A stretch of 64,000 bases of DNA from NCBI GenBank assembly GCA_015654675.1, contig JAATGM010000049.1, forward strand, positions 1 to 64,000. Reading direction: 5' to 3'. Shown here in pieces: positions 25,587 to 35,887 of the stretch. Origin of the DNA: Planctomycetota bacterium (lineage in GTDB: Bacteria > Planctomycetota > Phycisphaerae > UBA1845 > UTPLA1). Position 1 is the stretch's first letter. Every line of letters starts with the position of its first letter. Made by a program: the position numbers and the translations under genes. Below the pieces are notes generated by a model. The model did no database searches, was not told where the DNA came from, and saw only the letters and a list, made by a program, of their open reading frames with translations.

Positions 25587-28550
25587 CGAAGTATGGCATG
25601 TACAGCGATGCTCGCCATCGCCCTGATGGCCACCGGCGTCGGAAATGCAGCAACATATACCCCGGGCAACATCGTCGTCGCGACTTGTCCGACGACGGCA
25701 GGCGCGCAGCAGGTCACTCTCACCGAGTACACCTCGACGGGTGCCATCGTGGGCGTCGGCTACGCGATCCCCGTCAGCGGTTCGCCTCCGTTCGGCGGAA
25801 TGAACGGCAGCTCAACCACTTCCAGTCAGATCAACTTCGGAAGCGAAAGTAATCAGATCATCTACGTCGCCACGTCGTTCACAAACGCAACCGGAACCAC
25901 ACCGCGCGTCCCGGGCTTCGTCCGAGTGAACAACACCTCCGGCACCCCGGTCATCGACCAGGCCACTCCGACAGGTGATGGCGATCAGGACATGCGCGGT
26001 ATCGAGCAGTTCGATTGCCGTGTCTTCACCGGGTCGGGCAGCCGGATGAAGCGCACCACCGGCGTCACGATCGAAGACTTCCTTGCGCCGAACGGTGCCA
26101 CCGCCCCGAACTGCCGCTGGATGGGTGGCCGGCTCGGATCCGACATGTACATGTCCACTGGTTCAGGCGCCACCCCGTTCACCGGTGGTCCGGGCGTTTT
26201 CAAGGCCGTCCTTACCGACCCCTTGCCCGTAACCCCGACGCTGGTGATCCCGTTAGGCGCGTCTGCGTCGCCGCTCGGGCTCTTCGTCCCCGACGCAAAC
26301 ACAGTCTATATTGCGATGCAGTCAGGCGGTGGTTTCTCCGCCACGGGTCTTTACAAGTTCACATTCGACGGTTCCAGCTGGACCAACCAGGGCCTCAATA
26401 CCGCAGTCGGCTCGCTCTCACAGGTCAGCGACGTCGACGGTACTGTCAGCGGCGGCAACGTAACGCTCTATGCGATTAATAACACCTCGGTCTGGCGCCT
26501 GACTGATACCCTCACCTCAACCGGCGCCACATGGACAGGTGCGGCCGCTACCCAGATCGTCACCAGTCTGGCCCGCGGTCGATCCGTCGCGATCGTTCCG
26601 CCGGTCCCCGCCGCGCAAACGTTTAACGTCAACGTCTCGACCACCGGCTCCGGGTTCGGCTCGGTCGCCAAGAGCCCGCCGACCGGCCCCTACGCGAAGT
26701 GCAGCACCGTCAACCTCACTGCGACCGCCAATCCGGGCTCGGTTTTCGTCGGCTGGGGAGGCGACGCCAGTGGCGTCACCAACCCGCTCCCCGTCCTCGT
26801 GGATGGCAACAAAAATATCACCGCTCAATTCGACCTGCTTGCCGGCCAGAAGATCTTGAATCTCACCGGCGTCGGCGATGGTTCGATCAACGCCACCCCG
26901 CCCAATACCAACTTTGCATCACCGGGCGGCCCCTACCCGATCGTCCAGCCGAACAACACCGCGATCACCCTCTCTGCGACGCCTGACTCAAATTGGATCT
27001 TCGACCACTGGTCGGGCGACGTGAATCCCGGCGATGAGTTCTTCGACACCATCACCGTCACTCTCACCGCCAACAAGAACGTCACCTGTGTCTTCAAGCA
27101 ACTCTTCCGCGTGCGAAACTTCGCCACCGGAAACGGCACTAACACCATCACCGGCCCGACGCCCGACGGAACCGGACCCGATGGATTCCCGCTTTACCGC
27201 GATGGCACGCAGGTGAGCTTCTCCTCCACTGCCGGCAACATCGGCTCGCCGGCCAATACGTGGACCTTTACCGAGTATCAGGACGCGGCCCTCGTGACCC
27301 TGAGCACAAACCCAATCTTCACAACGGCTCCGCTGACCGCGCCGCTCGATGTCACCGCCGTCTTCGTCGAAACGCCGAACTCCAATACGGCATCGGCCTT
27401 CGCTCCGCGCGACATCGTCATCGGAACGATCAAGGACTTCTTTAGCCCCGGCGTGATTCAGCTCCGCGAGTACAACTCCGCCGGCCAGCTCGTCCAGCCG
27501 GTCGTTACTGTGCCGTCAACGGGAACTCCCTCAGCCGTGACCGACCTTCCGACCAGCACGACGGCGTTCGACATCAACTTCGACGCTGCAAATGACAGTC
27601 GGCTCTACATTGCCGGTCAGGGAATCAACGCGGTTTTGCCCAATCAAGTCGGATTCATCCGCACACAGTTCAGCGGCGGTTCACATATCTTCGACTTGGC
27701 CAAGGGCAATCAGGCCAATACCAACGGCCGCGGCGCTGCCGCCAATGGGAATGACGTTTACTGGAGCTTCGACAGCGGCATTCGTCGCTACGACATTGCC
27801 GGCGATGCGATCAGCACCGTGCTCGGAAGCACCGCGAATACACGAATGATCGAAGTGTTCAACTCCGCGTTGTACAGCTCGACCTCATCGGCGAGTGGTC
27901 TGTACACCGGTGGTCCGGGCATCTTCCGGGTTGACGATCCGAACGGGACGCCCTCGGCCAACCTCGTCTTCCAAGTGCCGACCATCACCGCCAACGCCCC
28001 CAATCTGTTGTCATTCAAGTTCGCGAACGCCAACAACTGCTACATCGGCCTTCAGGCCGGCAACGGCTACGGCGGTCTGTTGAAGTTTTACTTCGACGGG
28101 TCCAACTGGATTAACCGCAACACCCCGCTCGCGCTCGGCACCGACTGGGCTCGCGGTGTTGATGTCGTCGTCAGCGGAAACAACGTCCGCGTTTATTTCC
28201 AGCACACCTTCGCCACCAGCGAAGGCCGGCTGAGCTATATCGACGACACCCTCGACAACACCTCGGACTGGGAGAACCTGCCTCTGACCACCATCGTCCC
28301 GCTCGTTTCGCGCGGCCGGTCGGTGGCCATCGTTCCGGGGAACCCGGTGCCGGTCTGCACGACCTGCCTCGGCGACGTCGTCCAGGACAGCAAGGTCAAT
28401 GGCGTCGATGTCCAGGGCTTCGTGAAGTGCCTCCTCGGAGTTGGCGGAACCAACTGCCAGTGCGGCGACTTCAACGGCAGCGGCACGGTGACGAGCGCCG
28501 ATATCGCTCCGTTCATCATCGCCCTGCGGACCTCGACTTCCTGCCCGTAA
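25557..28550 (+). CDS. Large secreted modular protein with InlB-like repeats and dockerin-like tail
   Basis: A 997-residue exported protein. The signal peptide ends near residue 32 (GVGNAA). Residues ~33-350 and ~615-925 are two copies of a beta-rich module that the paralogue at 28694 carries once; shared hallmarks include SSTT, YVATSFTNATG, GGPGVFK/GGPGIFR and ARGRSVAIVP/SRGRSVAIVP. Between the copies (~354-610) are three bacterial (InlB B-type) repeats, e.g. VFVGWGGDASGVTNP and DHWSGDVNPGD. The last ~65 residues are dockerin-like with four Cys pairs (CTTCLGD, KVNGVDVQGFVKCLLG, CQCGDFNGSG, terminal SCP). Each module could be a beta-propeller. A terminator follows at 28578. Confidence 0.75.
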   Translation: MNSGGRTLNQRSMACTAMLAIALMATGVGNAATYTPGNIVVATCPTTAGAQQVTLTEYTSTGAIVGVGYAIPVSGSPPFGGMNGSSTTSSQINFGSESNQIIYVATSFTNATGTTPRVPGFVRVNNTSGTPVIDQATPTGDGDQDMRGIEQFDCRVFTGSGSRMKRTTGVTIEDFLAPNGATAPNCRWMGGRLGSDMYMSTGSGATPFTGGPGVFKAVLTDPLPVTPTLVIPLGASASPLGLFVPDANTVYIAMQSGGGFSATGLYKFTFDGSSWTNQGLNTAVGSLSQVSDVDGTVSGGNVTLYAINNTSVWRLTDTLTSTGATWTGAAATQIVTSLARGRSVAIVPPVPAAQTFNVNVSTTGSGFGSVAKSPPTGPYAKCSTVNLTATANPGSVFVGWGGDASGVTNPLPVLVDGNKNITAQFDLLAGQKILNLTGVGDGSINATPPNTNFASPGGPYPIVQPNNTAITLSATPDSNWIFDHWSGDVNPGDEFFDTITVTLTANKNVTCVFKQLFRVRNFATGNGTNTITGPTPDGTGPDGFPLYRDGTQVSFSSTAGNIGSPANTWTFTEYQDAALVTLSTNPIFTTAPLTAPLDVTAVFVETPNSNTASAFAPRDIVIGTIKDFFSPGVIQLREYNSAGQLVQPVVTVPSTGTPSAVTDLPTSTTAFDINFDAANDSRLYIAGQGINAVLPNQVGFIRTQFSGGSHIFDLAKGNQANTNGRGAAANGNDVYWSFDSGIRRYDIAGDAISTVLGSTANTRMIEVFNSALYSSTSSASGLYTGGPGIFRVDDPNGTPSANLVFQVPTITANAPNLLSFKFANANNCYIGLQAGNGYGGLLKFYFDGSNWINRNTPLALGTDWARGVDVVVSGNNVRVYFQHTFATSEGRLSYIDDTLDNTSDWENLPLTTIVPLVSRGRSVAIVPGNPVPVCTTCLGDVVQDSKVNGVDVQGFVKCLLGVGGTNCQCGDFNGSGTVTSADIAPFIIALRTSTSCP

Positions 28551-28577
28551 GCGGGCCCCCATAGCGAAGTCCATCAC

Positions 28578-28609
28578 AGCGGAGCGGCCTTGTGCCGCTC
28601 CGCTTTTTT
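28578..28609 (+). terminator. Rho-independent terminator
   Basis: AGCGGAGCGGC (28578-28588) pairs perfectly with GCCGCTCCGCT (28594-28604) around a CTTGT loop and runs into TTTTTT. It ends the 25557 gene. Confidence 0.85.
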
Positions 28610-28693
28610 GCGCGCATACACCCATTCCCCTTCGCGCCGCGCCACCCGTTTCGATATACTGACTCCACGGTCCGAATCGGGAGTAACACTAAA

Positions 28694-29893
28694 ATGCACA
28701 CACCTCGATACGCCCTGATTTTTGCGCTGGCGACTTCCAGTCTGGCCACTCCGCTGCTCGCCGCCCCCTTCACCGGCGGCAACTTCATCGTCGCCACCGC
28801 CCCCACCAGCTCGGCCAGCTCTACCCAGATCACCATCGCCGAATTTAGCCCCGCCTTTGGCCCGCCCATCCAAACCTTTGCCATTCCTTCCACGTCCCCC
28901 ATCCCCTTCGGCGGCACCGTCGGCAGTTCCACCACCGAAATGCAGATCGCCTTCCGCGCCGCCGACCCCCAGTTCCTCTATGTCGCCACCACATTCACCA
29001 ACGTCACCGGCGCGTCCGCATCCGCCGGCTACCTCCGCGTCAATGCCTCTGGCCCTTCCCTCGTCGCCGACGAAGCCATCACCAACGGCCGCGGTGGCGC
29101 CAACTGTCGCGGCGTCGGCTCCTCCGGCAGTTGGGTCTTCACCGGCTGCGGCAGCAACGTCGTCCGCCAGATCGGCACGACCCGCGAAGATCTCATCCTC
29201 GGCAACGCCCGCTGGCTCGAAATCGTTGGCAATGATCTCTATGTCACAACCTCAGTTGCGTCAGGAGGCGGATTCATCGGCGGCCCCGGCCTCTTCAAAA
29301 CCGCCATCGACGCTCCGGCGCCATCCACACCCGTTCTGGTTTTTCAAACACCCGCAAACAGTCAACCGGTCGGCTTCGCTGTCGCCAGCGCCGACACCAT
29401 TTACCTCGCTCAAAATGGAGACGCCGCCACCGACGGCCTCTTCAAGTGGACTTTCGCGGCCGGCGCATGGATCAACCAGGGCCGCATCGCGTCGATCCCG
29501 ACGCCGACCTTCGACGTCGAAGCCGTCGTCTCCGGCACGACCGCCACCCTCTACGTCGTCACCAATACCTCAATATGGAAAGCAATCGACACGCTCGGCT
29601 CATCGGGCCCCGCCTGGACAGGCCTCGCCGCCACCGAAGTCCTCACCGGTCTCTCCCGCGGCCGATCCATCGCCCGCGTCCCCGGCTCCGCCGCCCCCGT
29701 CTGCGCCACCTGCGCCGGCGACCTCGACAACAACAGCGTCGTCAACGGCTCCGACATCCGCGGCTTTGTCGCCTGCTTGTTCGGCAGCGGCCCCAATTGT
29801 GCCTGCGGAGATTTCAACGCCAGCAGCAGCGTCACTGCCGCCGACATCGCCCCCTTCGTTCTTCAGTTGCGAACCGGAACAACCTGCCCCTGA
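28694..29893 (+). CDS. Secreted beta-rich protein with dockerin-like tail, paralogue of the 25557 gene
   Basis: A 399-residue exported protein with a signal peptide to about residue 24 (ending LLAAP). It consists of a single copy of the module found twice in the gene at 25557 (GGNFIVATAPTSS, YVATTFTNVTG, GGPGLFK, SRGRSIARVPG), plus the same dockerin-like end (CATCAGDLDNNSVVNGSDI, FVACLFGSG, CACGDFNASSSVTAADIAPF, TTCP). The two genes are adjacent and colinear, so they arose by tandem duplication; the longer gene probably expanded from this form. The ribosome site is weak. It converges with the gene at 29897, with stops only a few bases apart. Confidence 0.75.
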   Translation: MHTPRYALIFALATSSLATPLLAAPFTGGNFIVATAPTSSASSTQITIAEFSPAFGPPIQTFAIPSTSPIPFGGTVGSSTTEMQIAFRAADPQFLYVATTFTNVTGASASAGYLRVNASGPSLVADEAITNGRGGANCRGVGSSGSWVFTGCGSNVVRQIGTTREDLILGNARWLEIVGNDLYVTTSVASGGGFIGGPGLFKTAIDAPAPSTPVLVFQTPANSQPVGFAVASADTIYLAQNGDAATDGLFKWTFAAGAWINQGRIASIPTPTFDVEAVVSGTTATLYVVTNTSIWKAIDTLGSSGPAWTGLAATEVLTGLSRGRSIARVPGSAAPVCATCAGDLDNNSVVNGSDIRGFVACLFGSGPNCACGDFNASSSVTAADIAPFVLQLRTGTTCP

Positions 29894-29896
29894 ACG

Positions 29897-30157
29897 TCAT
29901 CGCCAAAACCAGACGATCACCACCATCACCACCACCGCAACGACGCTCCACATCCAGCGCCGCCACCCGCCGCGCTCCGCAAGACGCGTCACGATCCAGT
30001 CTCCGCAATGCGGACAGCGCTGCGTCCCCTCCGCCACCATCTTCCCGCACGACGAACATGGCAGCACATCGATCGAGTCGTCCCCGTCCCCGGAGTCGCC
30101 CTCGTCCGGCCACTCGTCATCATCCAGCGGGTCATCAGGTTCAGCGTCGCGCAGCAC
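29897..30157 (-). CDS. Small zinc-ribbon protein with C-terminal membrane anchor
   Basis: An 86-residue protein. An acidic N-terminus (Asp/Glu-rich, residues 5-30) is followed by a treble-type zinc ribbon CSSCGK...CPHCGDW (residues ~34-54), a basic stretch and a single C-terminal helix (WMWSVVAVVVMVVIVWFW). It resembles the tail-anchored zinc-ribbon proteins common in planctomycetes. It starts 18 bases after the stop of the TPR-YggX gene on the same strand, so it is probably co-transcribed. Its acidic segment and ribbon would face the cytoplasm. The function is unknown. Confidence 0.7.
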   Translation of the reverse strand: MLRDAEPDDPLDDDEWPDEGDSGDGDDSIDVLPCSSCGKMVAEGTQRCPHCGDWIVTRLAERGGWRRWMWSVVAVVVMVVIVWFWR

Positions 30158-30175
30158 GATGGTCCTCGCCGTCGC

Positions 30176-30778
30176 TCAATCCGGCAGCGTGAGGAACTCT
30201 TTCATGTGCTTGTCGAACATCTCTTGCGCCTGCGGGTCATGCATCGGCAACCGCAGCTCGTTGATCACCTTGGTCCCCATCTTGATCCACTCCGCCCAGC
30301 ACCCCTGGCAGACGTTCGCCAGAATCTTCTCGCCCATCGGTCCCTTGAACGGCCGCTCGGCCATCTTCGTCCCGCCGCCGCACCGCGAGCAGACAAAGCC
30401 GTCGACTCCTGCCCCGCCTGTGGCCGCCGCTTTCGCCTTCGCCTCTGGATCAGGTACGGCCGCTCCGAGCGACTTGAGCACCTCGCCCATCTCATTCCGC
30501 GGCATCAGGTCGCCGCGCTTGTGCGCCACGAGGTAGCCGTTCTTCAGCGTCTCAATCGCGAGTTCTTTGTGCCCCGTCTCCACCTGCGTCTTGCCCAGCA
30601 TTAGGAATGCCCGCGAGTAGTGCGGATTCATCGCCAGCACCCGCTGAAATGCCGGTCCGGCCTCGGTGAACCGCTTGGCCTCAAACAGGGCATTGCCGAG
30701 GCTGAAGTACCCCAGCTCGTTATTCGGGTCCGTCTCAACCATCTTCTGAAACTGCACGATCCGTTCATCCAAAGTCAT
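30176..30778 (-). CDS. TPR domain fused to a YggX-like Fe(II)-trafficking/oxidative-protection domain
   Basis: A 200-residue cytoplasmic protein. Residues ~1-85 are tetratricopeptide repeats (NNELGYFSLGNALFEAKRF, YSRAFLMLGKTQVETGHKE). An Ala-rich linker leads to a C-terminal half resembling YggX, the small protein that protects Fe-S enzymes and handles iron: GPMGEKILANVCQGCWAEW, then INELRLPMHDPQAQEMFDKHM, matching YggX's GELGKR..WAQW and INEKKLNM..HRKLLEQEM. CSRC and CQGC add two Cys pairs not standard in YggX and could bind zinc or iron. The zinc-ribbon membrane protein follows it in the same operon. Confidence 0.75.
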   Translation of the reverse strand: MTLDERIVQFQKMVETDPNNELGYFSLGNALFEAKRFTEAGPAFQRVLAMNPHYSRAFLMLGKTQVETGHKELAIETLKNGYLVAHKRGDLMPRNEMGEVLKSLGAAVPDPEAKAKAAATGGAGVDGFVCSRCGGGTKMAERPFKGPMGEKILANVCQGCWAEWIKMGTKVINELRLPMHDPQAQEMFDKHMKEFLTLPD

Positions 30779-31017
30779 GCGAAGTTGCTCCCTTCATCTG
30801 CCATTTTCCGACTCAAAGAGGTTAGCCGACCATCCCCCAGAGGCAAGCGCCGCTCCGCCGGCCTCCACTGCCACCCACTGCCCCAAAACGCACGGGAGGA
30901 CGGGCAATAAATCTTCAAATGATGCACAAGATTCGCCCGGCAGCTCGGTACTACGGGTGTATGCGGTCGCGACGCGACTGCTGAACAACGAAAACCGGAT
31001 GTGTAAAGGAGTTTCCC

Positions 31018-31185
31018 ATGATCGCTCGAAACACCAAGAAGACCCTGGCCGCCGCCCTCATGCTCGCCGCCGTTGTCCTCACCCAGGCCGTCGGATGCTC
31101 GGTGGACCCGCTCACCGCCGCCATCAACGACGCCCAGCAAACCGCCTCCGGCCTGATCGACGCCGTCGCCAACGCCCTCAAGTAA
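31018..31185 (+). CDS. Small predicted lipoprotein (55 aa)
   Basis: A short gene with a good ribosome site (TAAAGGA). The product begins MIARNTKKTL, has a hydrophobic core (AAALMLAAVVL) and then AVGC (C27), a slightly imperfect lipobox. The mature part would be only ~29 residues (SVDPLTAAINDAQQTASGLI), an amphipathic helix. It is followed by a strong hairpin at 31205. The size and helical tail recall Lpp-like or entericidin-like mini-lipoproteins, but I see no clear family. Confidence in the gene rests on signal sequence, ribosome site and terminator. Confidence 0.65.
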   Translation: MIARNTKKTLAAALMLAAVVLTQAVGCSVDPLTAAINDAQQTASGLIDAVANALK

Positions 31186-31204
31186 ACCGTGGCGGAAAAA
31201 CAAA

Positions 31205-31237
31205 ACGGGCGGCCGATTGCTTGAATCGGCCGCCCGT
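31205..31237. terminator. Bidirectional terminator hairpin
   Basis: ACGGGCGGCCGATT (31205-31218) pairs over 14 bp with AATCGGCCGCCCGT (31224-31237) around GCTTG. It separates the small lipoprotein (plus) from the convergent 31316 gene (minus); A-rich sequence on its left gives a T-run for minus-strand transcripts. Confidence 0.75.
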
Positions 31238-31315
31238 CTTCGATTTCAGCTTCGCCGGTGTCGGCGCCCGCCGCGGACTCCCGGCCGCGGCGAACACCGA
31301 TCCGTTCGCTTCGCC

Positions 31316-34300
31316 TTAATCGCAATTACCCTTGTGCCACTTCTTGCCTTCGATGTCGAGCTTCGACGCCGGAAGCGAAGTGCTGCCCGGGTAGGCCTCG
31401 GTGCCTACCGTCACCGACAGACCCAGCGTTCGCGGCGTCGTGTTCACGCCGGCCGGGAAGCTGGCGCCGCTGAAGTTGGCCTCGATTCGGTATCGCCCGA
31501 CCGAAGCCGTCAGGAACGACGCCACGTTGATCGTCTTCGACTGCCCCCCGCTGATCGTGATCACCGAGGTGTTCAACAGCGGGAACGGCAGCGTCAAAGT
31601 CACTTCCTTGCCCGGCTTGTCGACATCGAACGGCGCTGAAGACGTCACATTGCCGTTGTTGTCGATGTTCACCGTGGCCTGATTGTTGATATTGATCACC
31701 ACCGGTCCGCCCAGCTTCTTCTTGTTATAGCTGATGTTCAGGACCGTCTCGGAGCTGGAGATCAACTCGCTCTTCAAATCGATCGGGAAGCCCGCCAGAC
31801 TGTACTTGAAGCTCGCGCCGTCCCAGTCGATCTCGTATTTCGTGATCGGCCCGGTGTTGCTGCTGAACTTCCACTTCTTCCCGTCGTTGCCGCTCTCGCT
31901 GAACGTCACCGACTGATTCGAAACAATCGTCTGGCCCGCCAGGACGATCGTCGCAGCGGCCTTCGGCGTCAGTTCGCTGAAGTCCACGCCGAACGGCAGT
32001 CCGATGTCGCCGTTGATCTTCACCTTCTTCGGCTCGGCCGGGTGGAAGTTGACGTTCGCCGTGTCGATCTCGAGCAATGAGAGCTGCGATGGGCTCAGCG
32101 TGATCGTCTTCGTGTTCTCGTGCCAGCCGTTGGCCGGATCGGTCACACGCAGCGTTACCGTGTACGACCCGTAAGGCAGCGACACGATCGTGTTCGCGCA
32201 ACTCGCCGAAGTGCCGTTGCACATCACCGTCGAATTGACCGTCCAGCGGAACGATAGCGTGTTGAACGCATCGTCGGCATCAGACGAACCCACGGCCGAC
32301 AGCCGCACCTGCGCCGTCGCGCCGATGTTGGTCAGCTGTGTAACCGTGGCGACCGCCGTCGGCCGCGCGTTGCACGGGCTGAAGCCCATACCCGCCTCGG
32401 CTCCGTCCGGAATGCCGTCGTTGTCCGAATCCGCATCGAGCGGGTCCGGGCACGGACCGCCGGCCGCCGCGGCGATTTCGGCCGCATCGCTCATGCCGTC
32501 ATTGTCGTCGTCGAGGTCGCAGGCATTGCCCTGACCATCGCCGTCGGTGTCGAGTTGATCCGCATTCGCAACCGTCGGACAGTTGTCGACGTTTCCGCAG
32601 ATACCATCGCCGTCCGCGTCGTTATTCGGATCGAGCGGACACGGATCGCACGCGTCGCCCAGCGCATCGCCGTCGGCGTTGGCCTGGTTAGCGTTCGAAA
32701 CGCTCGGGCAGTTGTCCACGTTGCCGCAGACCCCGTCACCGTCCTGATCGTTGTTCGGGTCGAGCGGACACGGATCGCAGGCATCGCCCAGCCCGTCGCC
32801 GTCCGTATCAACCTGCGTCGGATTCGCGACGGTCGGACAGTTGTCGCAGGCGTTGCCCTTTCCGTCGCCGTCCGTATCAACCTGCGAAGGATTGGCCGTC
32901 GCCGGACAGTTGTCGCAGGCGTCGCCCACTCCGTCGCCGTCGGCGTCCGCTTGCGCCGGGTTCACCGCGTTGGGGCAGTTGTCGCACGCGTCGCCCTTGC
33001 CGTCGCCGTCCGCGTCGGCCTGAGTCGGGTTGGCCGTGGCCGGACAGTTGTCGCAGGCATCGCCGACACCGTCCCCGTCCGCGTCCGCCTGGTCCGGATT
33101 GGCCACGGTCGGACAGTTGTCGCACGCATTACCGCGTCCATCGCCGTCGCCGTCCGCCTGGTCGTTGTTCGCCGCATTCGGGCAATTGTCGCAGGCGTCG
33201 CCGCGATTATCCCCGTCGGCATTCGCCTGGTCGGAGTTAGCCAGCAGCGGACAGTTGTCGGCTCCATCCAGAACGCCGTCGCCGTCGTCGTCGCCGTCGC
33301 AGGCGTCGCCGAGGCCGTCGCCGTCCGTATCGAGCTGATCCGGGTTCACCACCAGCGGACAATTGTCGGCCGTGTCGAGCACGCCATCGTTGTCGTCGTC
33401 GGTATCGCAGGCGTCGCCCTGCCCATCGCCATCCGTATCGATCTGGTCGTTGTTCGCGACCGTCGGACAGTTGTCGCAAGCGTCGCCGAAGCTGTCGCCG
33501 TCACCGTTCGCCTGATCTGCATTGGCCGCGTTGATGCAGTTGTCGCACGCATCGCCCACGCCGTCGCTGTCCGCGTCGGCCTGCAGCGGATTCGCCGTGC
33601 TCGGACAGTTATCCGTGGCACACGTGTTCGCCGGGTAGCCCGGGTTACCAAACCCATCGCCGTCCGTGTCGGTGCAGGTGTCGCATGTGTCGCCGATACC
33701 GTCACCGTCCGCATCCGCCTGGTCCGCGTTCGCCACAGTCGGACAATTGTCCGATGCGCACGTGTTGGCCGCGTAACTCGGATTGCCGAACCCGTCGCCA
33801 TCCGTGTCGGTGCAGGTATCACACGCATCGCCGATGCCGTCACCGTCCGCATCGCCCTGGTCGGCGTTCGCAATCGACGGACAGTTGTCGGTCACGCACG
33901 TGTTGGCCGGGAACCCGGGATTGCCGTACCCATCACCGTCCGTATCGGTGCAGCTATCGCATGCATCCCCGATGCCGTCGCCATCCGCGTCGGCCTGCGT
34001 GGGGTTCGCAACCGTCGGACAGTTATCCGTCGTGCAGGTGTTCGCCGGGAATCCGGGATTTCCAAACCCATCGCCGTCCGTGTCGGTGCAGGTATCGCAC
34101 GCGTCGCCGACCCCATCACCGTCCGCGTCCGACTGGCTCGCATTCGCGACCGTAGGACAGTTGTCCACGTTGCCGCAAACCCCGTCTCCGTCGGCGTCAT
34201 TCGCCGGATCGAGCGGGCACGCATCGCACGCATCACCCAGCGCATCGCCGTCCGCGTTCGCCTGCCCGGGGTTCGCCACCAGCGGACAGTTGTCGATGCA

Positions 34301-35887
34301 GTTTGCCTTGCCGTCGCCGTCCGTATCCGTGTCGGCCACGCCGCATCCACAAATCCCCGGCGCAATCTTGTTCGCATCGTTCGGGCAACCGTCGCACGCA
34401 TCACCCAGCGCGTCGCCGTCCGCGTTCGCCTGGGACGTATTCGCTACCTGCACGCAGTTGTCGAGCGTGTCGGGCACCGTATCGCCGTCGCCGTCCACCA
34501 GCTCGAACGCGCCCATGTCCACGATCGGAGCACTGCCCGCGCCCGTGTCAGCCGTGTAAATATCATTCGTGAATCGCGCGTTGCCGTCGCGATCCGTCAA
34601 AATCCCCGCCGGAACCAGCGAATTGTTGCCCGCGTCCACCGCCGGCGAAGACGACAGCAGCCGCAGGTCGTCGTCCGCCGTTCCGAAAGTGTTGTCGGCC
34701 CCGTCCGCGTCGACAAACAGCGGATTCGCGTCTTTGTTGCCGCCGCCGTTCGTCCCGAGCGAAGCCACCCACGCCGCGCTCCCGCCCGAGCCGCGGATGT
34801 CCGAATGCCGGAACGTCGGCGAGCTCCCCGCGTTCGCCACTTCATTGCCCGTCACCGTCGCCGTGTTGCCCCACACCACGCAGTTGTTGTACTGCGGAAA
34901 GTTCGACGGCCCGCCCGACGTATTCGAGATTCCGCCGCCCGTCGCGGCCGTGTTGCCGCTGAACGTGCAGTCAGACATCGTGAAGAAGCCCTGCACCGCA
35001 ATCGTCTGCAACCCGCCGCCGTTCGAAGCGGTGTTTCCGCTGAACGCGCAGTTCGTCACCGTCGCCCGCGCCCGCACATACAAACCGCCGCCGTCCACCC
35101 CGCCGTTGTTGCCGCGGAACGTACAGTTGACGATTGACGTTGAAGTCGTGGCCACCGTCGTATTGGTATAAAAGCCGCCCGCCTGCTGCCCGGCCCGATT
35201 GCCGGCGAACGTGCAGCCGATCACCGTCGCGCTCGCCCCGCTCTCGTTCAGCATGCCGCCGCCGAACTCAGCGTAATTCGAGGCGATGAGACAGTTCTTC
35301 ACCGTCCCGCCGAGTACTGTCGACCCGTTCGTTCGATTGTTGACGATTCCGCCACCGAATCGATCCGGATTAACGCTCGACTCCGCGCTCCCGTGCGTAA
35401 TGGTGAATCCGTCGATTTCCGCCGTCGAATCCGTATTGCTGATCGTCACGACGTGATAGCTGTTCTCGTTCCACGTCGCGCCCGGCGACCCGCTCGCCGC
35501 CATCGCCGCGTCGTTGCCCGCTATGTCGCCCGACAGGATCGATTGCTGCGTCACCGTGTTCCGCAGATCAGGATTCGCCGCGCCATACCCTGCGTAGCCG
35601 CCGCGCACCGAGACGCCGTTGAGCATCAGAAACGTCGCCTGCCGCCCCGCCGGTGTCGATGGCTTATAAGTTCCCTGCCCGACGCGAATCTCGGTGATCG
35701 TCCCGCCCGAACCGGCCGCCGCCGTCAACGCCGTTTGCAGATTGTTATATGCCGTGGCCCATGCCAGACCATTGCCGCCCCCCGGCGCGCTGTCATCGAC
35801 ATACCGGACCGACTGCCCCAGTGCCGCGGAGCAAAAACAGGTAAGGGAGAGTGCGACAAGAATCCGAGCGGATCGCACAAAAGTCAT
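31316..35887 (-). CDS. Giant secreted beta-helix protein with 19 thrombospondin type-3 repeats
   Basis: A 1523-residue exported protein. The ATG at 35887 follows GGAGACAAC and starts a signal peptide (cut near AALG-Q). Residues ~25-460 form a right-handed parallel beta-helix of the polymorphic-outer-membrane/pectate-lyase type ([25 protein letters not shown]). Residues ~465-1190 carry thrombospondin type-3 calcium-binding repeats; I count 19 units of the form DxDGDGxGDACD, several separated by longer [13 protein letters not shown] inserts. An Ig/PKD-like domain ([28 protein letters not shown]) and a ~300-residue beta-rich C-terminal region complete it. A calcium-stiffened stalk holding the beta-helix away from the cell is inferred. 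No sorting tail is seen. Confidence 0.85.
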   Translation of the reverse strand: MTFVRSARILVALSLTCFCSAALGQSVRYVDDSAPGGGNGLAWATAYNNLQTALTAAAGSGGTITEIRVGQGTYKPSTPAGRQATFLMLNGVSVRGGYAGYGAANPDLRNTVTQQSILSGDIAGNDAAMAASGSPGATWNENSYHVVTISNTDSTAEIDGFTITHGSAESSVNPDRFGGGIVNNRTNGSTVLGGTVKNCLIASNYAEFGGGMLNESGASATVIGCTFAGNRAGQQAGGFYTNTTVATTSTSIVNCTFRGNNGGVDGGGLYVRARATVTNCAFSGNTASNGGGLQTIAVQGFFTMSDCTFSGNTAATGGGISNTSGGPSNFPQYNNCVVWGNTATVTGNEVANAGSSPTFRHSDIRGSGGSAAWVASLGTNGGGNKDANPLFVDADGADNTFGTADDDLRLLSSSPAVDAGNNSLVPAGILTDRDGNARFTNDIYTADTGAGSAPIVDMGAFELVDGDGDTVPDTLDNCVQVANTSQANADGDALGDACDGCPNDANKIAPGICGCGVADTDTDGDGKANCIDNCPLVANPGQANADGDALGDACDACPLDPANDADGDGVCGNVDNCPTVANASQSDADGDGVGDACDTCTDTDGDGFGNPGFPANTCTTDNCPTVANPTQADADGDGIGDACDSCTDTDGDGYGNPGFPANTCVTDNCPSIANADQGDADGDGIGDACDTCTDTDGDGFGNPSYAANTCASDNCPTVANADQADADGDGIGDTCDTCTDTDGDGFGNPGYPANTCATDNCPSTANPLQADADSDGVGDACDNCINAANADQANGDGDSFGDACDNCPTVANNDQIDTDGDGQGDACDTDDDNDGVLDTADNCPLVVNPDQLDTDGDGLGDACDGDDDGDGVLDGADNCPLLANSDQANADGDNRGDACDNCPNAANNDQADGDGDGRGNACDNCPTVANPDQADADGDGVGDACDNCPATANPTQADADGDGKGDACDNCPNAVNPAQADADGDGVGDACDNCPATANPSQVDTDGDGKGNACDNCPTVANPTQVDTDGDGLGDACDPCPLDPNNDQDGDGVCGNVDNCPSVSNANQANADGDALGDACDPCPLDPNNDADGDGICGNVDNCPTVANADQLDTDGDGQGNACDLDDDNDGMSDAAEIAAAAGGPCPDPLDADSDNDGIPDGAEAGMGFSPCNARPTAVATVTQLTNIGATAQVRLSAVGSSDADDAFNTLSFRWTVNSTVMCNGTSASCANTIVSLPYGSYTVTLRVTDPANGWHENTKTITLSPSQLSLLEIDTANVNFHPAEPKKVKINGDIGLPFGVDFSELTPKAAATIVLAGQTIVSNQSVTFSESGNDGKKWKFSSNTGPITKYEIDWDGASFKYSLAGFPIDLKSELISSSETVLNISYNKKKLGGPVVININNQATVNIDNNGNVTSSAPFDVDKPGKEVTLTLPFPLLNTSVITISGGQSKTINVASFLTASVGRYRIEANFSGASFPAGVNTTPRTLGLSVTVGTEAYPGSTSLPASKLDIEGKKWHKGNCD

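Noticed and set aside
28722-30536. 604-codon frame across the 28694 gene and beyond
   Set aside because: Pro/Ser/Ala-only composition; a frame shadow of the real gene at 28694 and of the minus-strand genes.
32555-35137. 860-codon plus-strand open frame
   Set aside because: It is antisense to the thrombospondin type-3 repeats; GC-rich periodic DNA keeps the opposite frame open. The Val/Arg repeat peptide has no start signal.
31316-35887. CRISPR-like regularly spaced repeats at the DNA level within 32.5-34.5 kb
   Set aside because: The periodicity follows codons of protein repeats, with variable spacing and no unique spacers.
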